Shown: positions 1-8,969 of the stretch, in pieces
Position numbering within the stretch: position 1 is the stretch's first letter
Layout of the letters: every line of letters begins with the position of its first letter
Source: T1Sed10-49 sp046498405
GTDB lineage: Bacteria > Actinomycetota > Nitriliruptoria > Euzebyales > Egibacteraceae
NCBI GenBank assembly: GCA_046498405.1
Contig: JAWOAS010000127.1
Coordinates: 1 to 12,102 of the forward strand
Length of the DNA: 12,102 nucleotides
Direction of reading: 5' to 3'
Notes under the pieces: generated by a model
The model's input: the letters and a program-made list of their open reading frames with translations, nothing else
Database searches by the model: none
What the model was told of the DNA's origin: nothing
Program-made: the position numbers and the translations under genes

Positions 1-1
1 G

Positions 2-64
2 CCGCCCGAACCCCCCGACCCACCGCCGCCGCCCGGACCCGAGCAGCCGACCCTCGACCTCTAA
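2..64 (+). CDS. C-terminal end of a possible proline-rich protein (5' part outside window)
   Basis: Reading from base 2, twenty codons end in TAA at 62-64. They give a tail rich in Pro, Glu and Asp (PPEPPDPPPPPGPEQPTLDL). Such tails are common at the C-termini of actinobacterial secreted or membrane proteins. A perfect hairpin begins 17 bases after the stop, which supports a real gene end. Too little is visible to name a family, and a proline-rich reading is easy to get by chance in DNA this rich in C. The reading is therefore tentative. Confidence 0.35.
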   Translation, partial: PPEPPDPPPPPGPEQPTLDL

Positions 65-80
65 CCCACCCCACCCCCAC

Positions 81-106
81 CGCGCCCCGGACACCCCCGG
101 GGCGCG
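81..106 (+). terminator. Perfect GC hairpin after the partial first gene
   Basis: Bases 81-90 (CGCGCCCCGG) pair perfectly with 97-106 around a six-base loop (ACACCC). The hairpin lies 17 bases after the TAA at 62-64. It has no T-tract, as is usual for high-GC actinobacterial terminators. It could also serve the leftward permease gene from the other side, but it is 204 bases past that stop, so the rightward gene is the better partner. Confidence 0.55.
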
Positions 107-309
107 CACCCACGCCACCACACGACGCCGCAGCCGACACGACCGGACGGCGTGACCCAAAGGGCGCCGGGCAGACCCCTCGAGCGCTCCAAGAGCCACT
201 GCGTGGAGCCCGCCGGGACCGGAGCGGGAGCGGCGAGGCCAAGAAGGATGCGCAGACCCGTCCCCGCGACACCGGGCCTCAGCCACGACGCAGCATCCGG
301 CAAACCGTC
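107..309. other. Gap without a recognisable gene
   Basis: This roughly 200-base stretch separates the first hairpin from the stop of the leftward permease. A leftward open frame of 80 codons (61-303) crosses it. Its translation is Gly/Arg/Trp-rich, matches nothing I know, and would start only 7 bases after the permease stop. I see no RNA gene or clear promoter here. Confidence 0.4.
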
Positions 310-1668
310 CTAGCCCTGCCCGGCCTCCTCGGCTGACATGGCCTGGGCTTGCGCGCGCTGCGCCACGCGTCGGCCCTCCCCCTCGTCGACGAACCACAGC
401 AGTGCCGCCCCGACGGCGAAGAAGCCGAGGACCGAGAGGATCCCCTGCCGGCTCGAGCCCGTCAGCGAGATGACCCCGGCGAACACCGCTGGGCCCATCA
501 TGCCCGCGAACTTGTCCATGACCCCGTAGAAGCCGAAGAGCTCGCCGGACTTGTAGCGCGGGATCATCGAGGCGAACAGCGAGCGTGAGAGTGCCTGCGT
601 GCCTCCCTGGACGAGGCCGACGCAGAAGGCGAGGACGAAGAACTCCGTCGCCGAGGTCATGAAGTAGGCGACGATCGTCACGCCGCCGTAGACGGTGAGC
701 GCGAGGAGGATGCAGCGCTTCGCGCCGATGACCCCGGCGAGCGCGCCGAAGGCGAAGGTCGCGGGGATGCCGACGACCTGGACGACGACGACGGCGCCGA
801 GCAGGGCCGTCTGGCCGATCCCGATCTCGGCGCCGTAGACCGTCGCCAGCCGGATGATCGTGCCGACGCCGTCGCCGTAGACGAGGTAGGCGAGCATGAG
901 CAGGAACGCCTGGCGGTAGCTGCGCAGATCACGCAGCGTGGCACCGAGCCTCGCCAGCGCGCGGCGTGCCGCGCTGCCGCGCTCGCCGGGCACGATGCGC
1001 GGGCGTGGCTCGGGCACGACGCGCAGCAGCGGCAGGGTGAACAGCAGCCACCACAGCGCGGTGGCCAGGAACGTGATCCGTGCCGGCAGCGTGCCCTCGT
1101 CGATGCCGAGCAGGCCGGGGAACTCGATGACGACGACGCTGGCGAGCAGCAGGATCGTCGCGCCGACGTAACCGACGGCGGACGCGCCGGCAGAGACCTG
1201 GTCGACCTCGTCGCTGCCGGCGACGTGCGGCAGCAGCGCGTCGTAGAAGATCGTGCTGCCGTTGACGCCGATGTTGACGAGCACGAACATCCCGAGGGCG
1301 AGGCGCCAGTCGCCGCGCTCGACGTAGAACAGCGCGCTGGTGGCGCCGACGCCGAGGAGCATGAACGAGGCGAGCAGCCGCTTCTTGGCCGGCGTCTGGT
1401 CGGTGAGCGCGCCGATGAACGGCGCCGGCAGGGCGACGAGGACGATGCCGAGGGTCGTGGCCAGGGCGTAGCGTTGGCTCGCGATCGCCGGCGCGAGACC
1501 GTCGGCGGCCACGGTCTGGTAGTAGACGGGGAAGACCGCGGTGACGATGACGACGTAGAGCCCGGTCGTCGCCCAGTCGTAGAGCGCCCAGGCGCGCAGC
1601 TCGCGGCGGTGCAGCCCGAGGCGCTCGAGCAGCGGCTGCGCGGCTTCCGGTGGTGTGGCACGGGGCAT
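310..1668 (-). CDS. MFS transporter, UMF1 / Atg22-like family
   Basis: This is a 452-residue multi-pass membrane permease of the major facilitator superfamily. Near the N-terminus it has RELRAWALYDWATTG, the signature of the UMF1/Atg22-like branch. GALTDQTPAKKR is a motif-A-like loop after the second helix. QGGTQALSRSLFASMIPRYK in the second half is also typical of this branch. About twelve hydrophobic segments can be picked out, with a basic central loop (RPRIVPGERGSAARRALARL). The frame stays open up to 1818, but I choose the ATG at 1668: it follows GGAGAG nine bases upstream, and conserved sequence starts just after it, whereas the extension is Ala/Ser/Gly/Arg repeats read from the 45-bp tandem repeat. 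Bacterial UMF1 proteins are poorly characterised and the substrate cannot be read from sequence. The gene is divergent from the small membrane protein at 1826. Family call is firm; substrate unknown. Confidence 0.9.
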   Translation of the reverse strand: MPRATPPEAAQPLLERLGLHRRELRAWALYDWATTGLYVVIVTAVFPVYYQTVAADGLAPAIASQRYALATTLGIVLVALPAPFIGALTDQTPAKKRLLASFMLLGVGATSALFYVERGDWRLALGMFVLVNIGVNGSTIFYDALLPHVAGSDEVDQVSAGASAVGYVGATILLLASVVVIEFPGLLGIDEGTLPARITFLATALWWLLFTLPLLRVVPEPRPRIVPGERGSAARRALARLGATLRDLRSYRQAFLLMLAYLVYGDGVGTIIRLATVYGAEIGIGQTALLGAVVVVQVVGIPATFAFGALAGVIGAKRCILLALTVYGGVTIVAYFMTSATEFFVLAFCVGLVQGGTQALSRSLFASMIPRYKSGELFGFYGVMDKFAGMMGPAVFAGVISLTGSSRQGILSVLGFFAVGAALLWFVDEGEGRRVAQRAQAQAMSAEEAGQG

Positions 1669-1715
1669 GGGCTCGCTCTCCGGGGGGCGACGGCGCTCGC
1701 CGGCAGGCTGGGCCA

Positions 1716-1805
1716 CGGCGGCCCCGCGGGCCGACCCCGCCGACCTGCCCGCCGAGGCCGCGGCGGCCCCGCGGGCCGACCCCGCCGACCTGCTCGTCGA
1801 GGCTG
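1716..1805. repeat. Two tandem 45-bp repeats between divergent genes
   Basis: Bases 1716-1760 and 1761-1805 are two adjacent 45-bp copies differing at three positions, each C to T in the second copy. A third copy begins with CGGCGG at 1806 and then diverges. Each unit contains the same inverted repeat CGGCCCCGCGGGCCG (1719-1733 and 1764-1778), a six-base arm with a three-base centre. The repeat fills most of the 157-bp gap between the permease start (1668) and the small membrane protein start (1826). The unit length is a multiple of three and could be translated as a 15-residue Ala/Pro/Asp repeat, but both neighbouring starts fit better outside it. Confidence 0.85.
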
Positions 1806-1812
1806 CGGCGGT

Positions 1813-1818
1813 TAGCAT
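1813..1818 (+). promoter_or_regulatory. Possible -10 box for a leaderless transcript
   Basis: TAGCAT fits the actinobacterial -10 pattern TAnnnT and ends seven bases before the ATG at 1826, the spacing expected if transcription starts on the A of the start codon. No good Shine-Dalgarno precedes that ATG and no convincing -35 box is visible. A leaderless mRNA is an inference from spacing alone. Confidence 0.4.
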
Positions 1819-1825
1819 CGAGCCG

Positions 1826-2194
1826 ATGCCGAAGCCACACGAGATCCCCGAGGGTCAGGCCTTCCGCGACGCCTGGACCAAGCTCGACAAGGACGCGCGC
1901 CGACGGGTGCGCCGGGCGATCAACCGGGGTCAGGCCGTGGAGACGCGCAAGGAGGCACGGGTGGCCGTGGGGATGGCCCGCAGCCAGCTGCGCTTCTGGC
2001 GCTGGGGCTGGATGGTCGGCCCCGTCGTCGTCTTCGCCCTCACCCTCGCGCAGGGCATCGAGGTCGCGGTCTTCAACACCCTCATCGTCACCGTCGTCGT
2101 CGCGGGCATGGCGCTGTTCTTCCGTCGCCGGGCCCTGCGCGCCGAGGCGCGCAACCTCGAGGTCGTCGAGCGCAAGCGCAAGCGCAAGGCCTAA
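1826..2194 (+). CDS. Small two-helix membrane protein of unknown function
   Basis: This 122-residue protein has three parts. The first 58 residues are charged and helix-forming, with an Arg-rich stretch (DARRRVRRAINRGQ, about 22-35). Two hydrophobic segments follow at about 59-77 and 79-99, joined by a very short turn. A basic tail (about 100-122) ends in KRKRKA. The layout suggests a helical hairpin in the cytoplasmic membrane with both ends inside. I do not recognise a family. I choose the ATG at 1826 because the frame upstream is only Ala/Pro repeat sequence from the 45-bp tandem repeat. The start lacks a clear ribosome site and may be leaderless. The gene is divergent from the permease and ends 25 bases from the oppositely oriented stop of GH65. 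Confidence is in the gene, not in any function. Confidence 0.75.
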   Translation: MPKPHEIPEGQAFRDAWTKLDKDARRRVRRAINRGQAVETRKEARVAVGMARSQLRFWRWGWMVGPVVVFALTLAQGIEVAVFNTLIVTVVVAGMALFFRRRALRAEARNLEVVERKRKRKA

Positions 2195-2219
2195 GGCGCT
2201 GCTGCCGCGGCCGCGGCGC

Positions 2220-4598
2220 TCAGCCCGCGGCGTCGCTCGTGTGCCCCGAGAGGGCGACCGTCGTGGGGTCGCCGGGGGCCAGCGCGACCGGCTCGCCCTC
2301 GACGTCGACCTCGAGCCCCTCGTCGCCGATGAGCAGGAGCGTGATGTGCCCCGCGGTGAGGGTGACCTCGAGGCGTCGCCCGCGGACCATGAGGGGAAAG
2401 CGCAGCCGCGTCCACTCCTGGGGCAGGGCCGGGTCGAAGGAGATCCGCCCTCCGTAGTCGCGCAGGCCCCCGAAGCCGTGGACGAGGGCCATCCAAACCC
2501 CGCCGGTCGAGGCGACGTGGGTGCCGTGGTCGACGTTGCCGGCGACGTCGGCGAGGTCCATGAACAGCGAGAGGCGGAAGTGGTGCATCGCGCTCGTGTG
2601 GTCGCCGATCTCGGCGGCGACGATGGCGTGCACCGGCGGTGACAGCGAGGAGTCGCTCGTCGTCAAGGGGTCGTAGTAGCGGTAGTTGCGGCGCTTCTGC
2701 TCGCGGGTGAAGCGCTCGCCGAGCAGGAACATCGCGAGGACGACGTCGGCCTGCTTGATGACCTGGTGACGGTAGATGACGAGCGGGTGGTAGTGCAGCA
2801 GGAGCGGGTAGCGGTCCGGCGGCGTCGAGTCGAAGTCCCAGATCTCACGGTCGAGGAAGTGCTCGTCCTGGGGATGGACCCCACGCTCCTCGTCGAAGGG
2901 GATGTGCATCGCCGCGGCGGCGCGCTCCCACGCGGCGATCTCGGCATCGCCGAGGCCGAGGTCCTCGCAGACGACCTCGTAGCGCACCGGGTCGTCGACC
3001 TTGAGGCCGCGCAGGACGCTCGCGGCGTAGGCGAGGTTCATCGCCGCCATGAGGTTGGTGAAGGCGTTGTCGTTGACGACCGTCGTGTACTCGTCGGGCC
3101 CGGTGACGCTGTGGAGGTGGAAGGCGTCGTCGTCGCCGTTGTGGAAGCCGAGGTCGGTCCACAGCCGCGCGGTCTCGGCGAGGGTCTCCGCGCCGGCCTC
3201 GGCGAGCAGGGCGGTGTCGCCGGTGACGTCGACGTAGTGCTTGAGCGCGTAGGCGATGTCGGCGTTGAGGTGGTACTGCGCGGTGCCGGCCTGGTAGTAG
3301 GCGCTGGCCTCCTCGCCGGTGATCGTCCGCCACGGGAAGAGCGCGCCGTCGTGGTCGAGCTCCTGGGCGCGCTCGCGGGCGGCGTCGAGCATCGAGTAGC
3401 GGAAGCGCAGGAGGTTGCGGGCGATCCGCGGTGCCGTGTACGTGAGGAACGGCATGACGAAGATCTCGATGTCCCAGAAGTAGTGCCCTTCGTAGCCGTG
3501 CCCCGACACGCCCTTGGCGGGGATGCCGGTGCCCTCGGCGCGCGTGCTCGCCTGCATGAGCTGGAAGAGGTTCCAGCGCACCGCCTGCTGGACCTTCGGG
3601 TCGCCCTCGACGACGACGTCGCTCGAGCGCCAGAAGTCCGCGACGTCGGCGATCTGGTCCTCGACGAGGCTGTCCCAGCCCACGCGCAGCGCGCGGTCGA
3701 GCGTGCGCTCGCAGCGGTCGGCGAGCTCGTCGGCGGGCACCGCGCGGGAGGTGTGGTAGCTCGCGTACTTCTCGAGGCGGATCGGCTCGCCCTGCCGGGC
3801 CTCGACGGTGTAGATGATCTTGCCGAGGTCGGCGGTGACCTCGCGGTCGGCGCGGTAGACGCAGCGGGTGCGCACCCGGTGGTCGATGCCGCAGCCCAGG
3901 GTCATGCCGCTGTGGGCGACCCGGTAGCCGAGGACGACGCGCTCGCCGTCGTCGCGGATGGCCTTGCTCTCGAGGACGCGGTGGTCGAACTGGCGGGTCG
4001 TGCGCGGGTCGAACTGCTGGCGGACCGGGTCGTCGGGGGCGGCGGCGTCACCACGGTTGAGCAGTTGCGAGCTCAACACCACGGGGGCGTCGGCGTTGAG
4101 GACAGTGACCTCGTAGCTGATCGCCCCGAGGTGACGGTGGCGCGTCGAGACGAAGCGCTCCGAGCGCACCCGCACGCGCTTGCCCGAGGGCGTCTCCCAG
4201 ATGAGCTCGCGGGAGAGGACCCCGCGACGCATGTCGAGGCTGCGCTCGTAGCGCTCGAGGTGGGCCGTCGGCAGGTAGAGGGGCTCGTCGTCGACGTAGA
4301 GCTTGATGATCTTCGCGTCCGGGACGTCGATGATCGTCTGCCCGGTCTCGGCCAGGCCGTAGGCCTCCTCGGCGTGGATGATCCGCCACTGCTCGTGGAA
4401 GCCGTTGACGAACGTGCCGTGGTCGTGGATCGGCCGACCCTCCTCGGGGTTGCCCCGGAAGCCGAGGTAGCCGTTGCCCACGGAGAACAGCGTCTCGGTG
4501 CGGCCGAGGAGCTCCCGGCTGAAGCGGCGCTCGGTCAGGCGCCACTCCTCGGTCGGGAAGTCGTGGTCGGGCAGGAGGACGGGCTCGCGGCTCTTCAT
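2220..4598 (-). CDS. Glycoside hydrolase family 65 disaccharide phosphorylase
   Basis: This 792-residue cytosolic enzyme matches the usual length of bacterial maltose, trehalose and kojibiose phosphorylases. The family layout is visible: an N-terminal beta-sandwich (about 1-275), a helical linker, an (alpha/alpha)6 barrel (about 335-710) with GHGYEGHYFWDIEIF at 366-380, and a small C-terminal beta domain. E503 in TGPDEYT aligns with the catalytic general acid (Glu487 in Lactobacillus brevis maltose phosphorylase). KQADVVL (615-621), TSDSSLS (647-653) and HVASTGG (694-700) match substrate and phosphate-binding segments. The presumed reaction is alpha-glucosyl-glucose plus phosphate giving beta-glucose 1-phosphate plus glucose. 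Linkage specificity cannot be told from sequence. I choose the ATG at 4598 because AAAAGG precedes it by nine bases; the upstream in-frame ATG at 4622 has no ribosome site. The gene is divergent from the sirtuin. Confidence 0.92.
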   Translation of the reverse strand: MKSREPVLLPDHDFPTEEWRLTERRFSRELLGRTETLFSVGNGYLGFRGNPEEGRPIHDHGTFVNGFHEQWRIIHAEEAYGLAETGQTIIDVPDAKIIKLYVDDEPLYLPTAHLERYERSLDMRRGVLSRELIWETPSGKRVRVRSERFVSTRHRHLGAISYEVTVLNADAPVVLSSQLLNRGDAAAPDDPVRQQFDPRTTRQFDHRVLESKAIRDDGERVVLGYRVAHSGMTLGCGIDHRVRTRCVYRADREVTADLGKIIYTVEARQGEPIRLEKYASYHTSRAVPADELADRCERTLDRALRVGWDSLVEDQIADVADFWRSSDVVVEGDPKVQQAVRWNLFQLMQASTRAEGTGIPAKGVSGHGYEGHYFWDIEIFVMPFLTYTAPRIARNLLRFRYSMLDAARERAQELDHDGALFPWRTITGEEASAYYQAGTAQYHLNADIAYALKHYVDVTGDTALLAEAGAETLAETARLWTDLGFHNGDDDAFHLHSVTGPDEYTTVVNDNAFTNLMAAMNLAYAASVLRGLKVDDPVRYEVVCEDLGLGDAEIAAWERAAAAMHIPFDEERGVHPQDEHFLDREIWDFDSTPPDRYPLLLHYHPLVIYRHQVIKQADVVLAMFLLGERFTREQKRRNYRYYDPLTTSDSSLSPPVHAIVAAEIGDHTSAMHHFRLSLFMDLADVAGNVDHGTHVASTGGVWMALVHGFGGLRDYGGRISFDPALPQEWTRLRFPLMVRGRRLEVTLTAGHITLLLIGDEGLEVDVEGEPVALAPGDPTTVALSGHTSDAAG

Positions 4599-4718
4599 GC
4601 GCGGTCGCCTTTTGCGATCCATGGACACAGGGCGCCACGAGTCTGCACCAGCGGTCGCGCCAGTGCGAAGCGTCTCCGGCTCGCGTCGCGCCCCCGCGGT
4701 GTGATGCCCTACCCGGCA

Positions 4719-4740
4719 GCCGCGGCGTCGGCGCCGCGGC
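4719..4740. promoter_or_regulatory. Perfect inverted repeat between GH65 and sirtuin genes
   Basis: GCCGCGGCG (4719-4727) and its exact complement (4732-4740) flank a four-base centre TCGG. The element lies in the 166-bp gap between the divergent starts at 4598 and 4765 and ends 24 bases before the sirtuin ATG. It could be an operator dyad or a hairpin in the sirtuin 5' leader. GC-rich dyads arise easily in this DNA, so the role is uncertain. Confidence 0.4.
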
Positions 4741-4764
4741 CCGGCGCCGAGCCGAGGAGCGAGG

Positions 4765-5619
4765 ATGACCGACGAGCCGCTGCACGCTGCCGCCGCCCTG
4801 CTGCGCGAGGGCCTCGAGCGCGGGCGCGGGGTCGTCGCGCTCACCGGCGCGGGGGTCTCGGCGGCGTCGGGCATCCCGACGTTCCGCGGGCCGCAGGGCT
4901 ACTGGACCGACCCGACCGCGGGGCGCAGCCCCCAGGAGCTCGCGACCCTCGAGGCGTTCCGCCGCGACCCCGAGGTCGTCTGGGCCTGGTACCTCGAGCG
5001 CCTCGCCGCCTGCCGCGCGGCCCAGCCCAACGGCGCGCACCACGCGCTCGTCGAGCTCGAGGGGCTGCTCGGCGCGCGCTTCCGGCTCATCACCCAGAAC
5101 GTCGATGGGCTCCATGGCCGGGCCGGTAGTGCGCGGGTCTTCGAGGTCCACGGCAACCTCGAGCGCTGCCGCTGCGTGGAGGACTGCGGTGTCGGGCTGC
5201 TCGCGCTGCCCGAGCCGCTCCTGCGCGCCGCCGACGACCGCGGGCCGCAGGGCGTCGGCGCGCAGGGCCGGCTGACCGCCGAGGAGCGCGCGTGGCTGAC
5301 CTGCCCGGGCTGTGGGGCCTGGCTGCGCCCCCACGTCCTGTGGTTCGACGAGGTCTACGACGAGGAGCGCTTCCGCTTCGCCTCGAGTCTCGACGCGGCC
5401 TCGCAGGCGGGGCTGCTGCTCGTCGTCGGCACGAGCGGGGCCACGACCCTGCCTCAGCTCGTCGTGGGCGAGGCCCTACGGGTCGGGGCGGTCATGCTCG
5501 ACTGCAACCCCGAGGACAACCCCTTCGCCGAGCTCGCCGAGCGCGCCGAGCGCGGCATGGCCGTGCGTGCGCCGGCCGACGAGGCGCTGCCCGCGCTCGT
5601 CGCCGCCGCTCGCGGGTAG
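4765..5619 (+). CDS. cobB: SIR2-family NAD-dependent protein deacylase (sirtuin), class III-like
   Basis: This 284-residue sirtuin removes acyl groups from protein lysines, using NAD and releasing nicotinamide and O-acyl-ADP-ribose. The NAD-binding fold begins with GAGVSAASGIPTFRG (28-42). TQNVDGLH (110-117) follows, and H129 in EVHGN is the catalytic His. C180 and C183 (CPGC) form one half of the zinc site; C135, C137 and C141 supply the other half. RPHVLWFDE (188-196), GTSG (222-225) and NPEDNP (248-253) complete the signature. Y76 and R79 (YLER) match the Tyr-x-x-Arg pair that in SIRT5 and Escherichia coli CobB favours succinyl and malonyl lysine, so desuccinylase activity is plausible. 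The insert between the Cys pairs (142-179) is long. AGGAG sits five bases before the ATG. Divergent from GH65; convergent with the DUF429 gene. Family is firm, acyl preference inferred, and the symbol is by family only. Confidence 0.92.
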   Translation: MTDEPLHAAAALLREGLERGRGVVALTGAGVSAASGIPTFRGPQGYWTDPTAGRSPQELATLEAFRRDPEVVWAWYLERLAACRAAQPNGAHHALVELEGLLGARFRLITQNVDGLHGRAGSARVFEVHGNLERCRCVEDCGVGLLALPEPLLRAADDRGPQGVGAQGRLTAEERAWLTCPGCGAWLRPHVLWFDEVYDEERFRFASSLDAASQAGLLLVVGTSGATTLPQLVVGEALRVGAVMLDCNPEDNPFAELAERAERGMAVRAPADEALPALVAAARG

Positions 5620-5637
5620 CCGCGCCCGTCAGCGGCG
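5604..5637. terminator. Hairpin shared by convergent sirtuin and DUF429 gene ends
   Basis: CGCCGCT (5604-5610) pairs with AGCGGCG (5631-5637), and inside it CGGG (5613-5616) pairs with CCCG (5625-5628) around an eight-base loop. The structure spans both stop codons (5617-5619 rightward, 5629-5631 leftward), which are only nine bases apart. There is no T-tract on either side. It could act as a two-way terminator in high-GC DNA; this is inference from position and pairing. Confidence 0.45.
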
Positions 5638-6339
5638 CCGGCGCGAGGCGATGCGCACCGGCCGGCCGTGGTCGCGCTGGGCGGTCTCGCCCGGCAGCAT
5701 CACGACCCCGTCGCCGTGGGCGAGCCCGAGGGCGACCCAGGCGCAGGCGCTGGCGTCGAGGACGTCGTCGGTGCCCGCCCTGCCCGCGGCGCTGCCGACC
5801 GGCACCTCGAGGCCGACCTCGGCGAGCAGCGCGAGGCGCTGGCGCGCGCCGTCGTAGCTGCGCTTGCGGGCCAGCGCCGTGCCACCGGCCAGGGCGCGGA
5901 AGGCGACCTCGGGGTGGGCCTCGTGGACGTCGAGCGCGCCCCGCTCGAGGAGGGCGTCGACCTCGGCGATCTTGGCGCAGAGCCGCCAGCTCTGCTGGGA
6001 CAGCCCCCGTCCGGTCGTGGCCCGGCTGAGGGCGCTCGCGGCGGCGTGGTCGGCGACCTCGCCGGCGCGCAGCGCGTCGACGAGGCGGCGCGGCGGGGCG
6101 GCGAAGACGCTCGAGGCCGCCCCGCGCAGGGCGCGGCGCGCCGCGGTGTCGGCGTCGCGGCGGGGCTCGTCGACGAGGCCGATGGGGATGTCGACGGCGA
6201 CGGGCACCCGACCGACGAGGTCGGCGAGCTCGCCGAGGCGGGACAGGACCCAGGTCTCGCGCACCCCGCCCTCGGCGGCGACGGCGACGGCGACCCAGCC
6301 GTCGGGGCAGCCGTCGACCCCGACGGCCTCGACGCTCAC
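5629..6339 (-). CDS. DUF429 family protein (predicted RNase H-like nuclease)
   Basis: This 236-residue protein opens with VGVDGCPDGWVAV (6-18), the DUF429 hallmark. D9 sits where the first acidic residue of an RNase H-like fold would be. AVDIPIGL (48-55) carries a second Asp, D50. EAHPEVAFRAL (140-150) gives E140 and E144, and DDVLDASACAWVA (191-203) gives the C-terminal acids. RNase H-like nuclease function is a computational prediction for the family; I know of no defined substrate. The start is a GTG at 6339, eight bases after the pgm stop, so the two genes probably share one transcript. The frame is open much further upstream, but that stretch is the out-of-frame shadow of pgm. The ribosome site is weak (GAGCGAG), consistent with translational coupling. 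The C-terminus ends in four Arg. Confidence 0.82.
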   Translation of the reverse strand: MSVEAVGVDGCPDGWVAVAVAAEGGVRETWVLSRLGELADLVGRVPVAVDIPIGLVDEPRRDADTAARRALRGAASSVFAAPPRRLVDALRAGEVADHAAASALSRATTGRGLSQQSWRLCAKIAEVDALLERGALDVHEAHPEVAFRALAGGTALARKRSYDGARQRLALLAEVGLEVPVGSAAGRAGTDDVLDASACAWVALGLAHGDGVVMLPGETAQRDHGRPVRIASRRRR

Positions 6340-6347
6340 CGGCTCGC

Positions 6348-7979
<1,632 letters not shown>

Positions 7980-8110
7980 GGGGGGCTCCTCGGTCGACGG
8001 TTGGCCCGCATCCTCGCCGCGGCGGGGCACGGCTGTCCAGGCGCGGCGTCGTGTCGCCGCCCGTGCCCGACGCCGGTGCTCTCGTCTCAGGCGATCCGGC
8101 GAGCCGTGAT

Positions 8111-8126
8111 CATCCCGTCGGGGATG
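8111..8126. promoter_or_regulatory. Small dyad in the pgm / glycosyltransferase divergent gap
   Basis: CATCCC (8111-8116) pairs with GGGATG (8121-8126) around GTCG. Related short motifs recur just downstream: GGATCCC near 8130, GGGATG near 8152 and GCATCCCC near 8175. TACCAT (8139-8144) fits a TAnnnT -10 pattern for rightward transcription. The cluster lies in the 222-bp gap between the pgm start (7979) and the glycosyltransferase start (8202). It could be an operator or simple sequence similarity. Confidence 0.3.
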
Positions 8127-8201
8127 GCGAGGATCCCGTACCATCGGGTCATGGGATGCGGCGCCCCCGCGCCGGCATCCCCGGGACCAGACGGAACCGC
8201 C

Positions 8202-8969
8202 ATGCGCATCGGGTTGCTCGCGCCGCCGTGGCTTCCCGTGCCGCCGCTGCGGTACGGCGGCACCGAGGGGGTCATCGACCGCCTCGCCCGGGGACTTCGC
8301 GCCGCAGGCCACGACCTCGTGCTCTTCACGACCGGCGACGCCACCTGCCCCGTTCCTCGCAGGGCGCACCTGCCACGCGCGGAGACGGCGCGCATGGGGC
8401 AGGCCGTTGTCGAGCAGCGTCACGTCGCGCACGCCTACGAGGCCCTCGAGGACTGCGATCTCGTGCACGACCACACCCTGCTCGGCCCGATCTACGCGGC
8501 GCGCTTCGGCCACCTCCCCGTGGTCACCACCGCCCACCTGCCCTTCGACGCGGAGATGCGCGACCTCTACCGGTTCACCGCGCGGTCGGCGCGGGTGGTG
8601 GCGATCTCGCGCGCGCAGGCGGCCAGCGCCGGCGACGTCCCGATCGCCGGGGTGATCCACCATGGCATCGACCCCGACGAGATCCCCTTCGGCACCGGCG
8701 ACGGCGGCTACCTGCTCTTCCTCGGGCGTCTGGCCCCCGACAAGGGCCCCGGGCGGGCCTGCGCTGTCGCCCGGGCGGCGGGATGGCCGCTGAAGCTCGC
8801 CGCCCGGGTGCGCGAGCCCGGGGAGGTCGCGTGCTTCCGCGACGAGGTGCGTCCGCTGCTCGGTGGCGGCATCGAGTTCGTCGGCGAGGTCGGCGGTGCG
8901 GACAAGGCAGCCCTGCTCGCGCGCGCCGCGGCGTCCGCTTGTCCAACCCCGATGGTGAGGACACGGTAA
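8202..8969 (+). pseudogene. GT4-type glycosyltransferase, cut off before its C-terminal catalytic part
   Basis: The first 244 or so residues are a GT-B glycosyltransferase of the GT4 group. MRIGLLAPPW starts the first Rossmann domain. RYGGTEGVIDRLARGLRAAG (17-36) carries the usual GG loop. VVTTAHLP (107-114) and AISRAQA (134-140) follow. IHHGIDPDEIPF (152-163) leads into YLLFLGRLAPDKGP (170-183), with R176 and K181 of the donor phosphate site. Homology ends at about residue 244 (ARAAA), just where these proteins normally run into a Phe-Pro stretch and the EPFGLVMIEALA-like E-x7-E donor motif. Instead ten unrelated residues lead to a TAA at 8967-8969. About a third of the protein is missing. 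The break coincides with the drop in GC content near 8936, so it is a rearrangement or assembly joint, not point decay. The ATG at 8202 starts the family sequence; its ribosome site is weak. Confidence 0.85.
8930..8945. other. Junction between high-GC and lower-GC DNA
   Basis: To the left, the rightward glycosyltransferase loses family similarity at about 8936. To the right, the leftward secreted protein loses it at about 8940. Base composition and codon choice change at the same place. I see no inverted repeats, target-site duplication, tRNA or integrase beside it. A deletion or insertion joint, or a chimeric assembly of two organisms, would each look like this. Confidence 0.75.

Noticed and set aside
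61..303. Leftward open frame of 80 codons after the permease stop
   Set aside because: Its composition is Gly/Arg/Trp-rich, no family is recognisable, and it overlaps a perfect terminator-like hairpin. Open frames of this size are expected by chance in very GC-rich DNA.
1669..1818. N-terminal extension of the MFS permease to 1818
   Set aside because: The extra 50 residues are Ala/Ser/Gly/Arg repeats translated from the 45-bp tandem repeat, whereas the ATG at 1668 has a good ribosome site and begins just before the conserved sequence.
2204..2217. Perfect 14-base palindrome GCCGCGGCCGCGGC between convergent gene ends
   Set aside because: It has no loop, so it would be a poor RNA hairpin, and GC-only palindromes arise often by chance here. 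I would not call it a terminator.
4599..4874. GH65 extension of 92 residues to 4874
   Set aside because: The extension crosses the sirtuin start region on the other strand, is Arg/Pro/Ala-rich without similarity, and the ATG at 4598 has AAAAGG nine bases upstream.
2766..5129. Very long rightward open frame (787 codons) opposite GH65
   Set aside because: It is antisense to a gene with clear family motifs, and its Val/Glu/Asp/Ala-rich translation is a codon-position artefact of high third-position GC.
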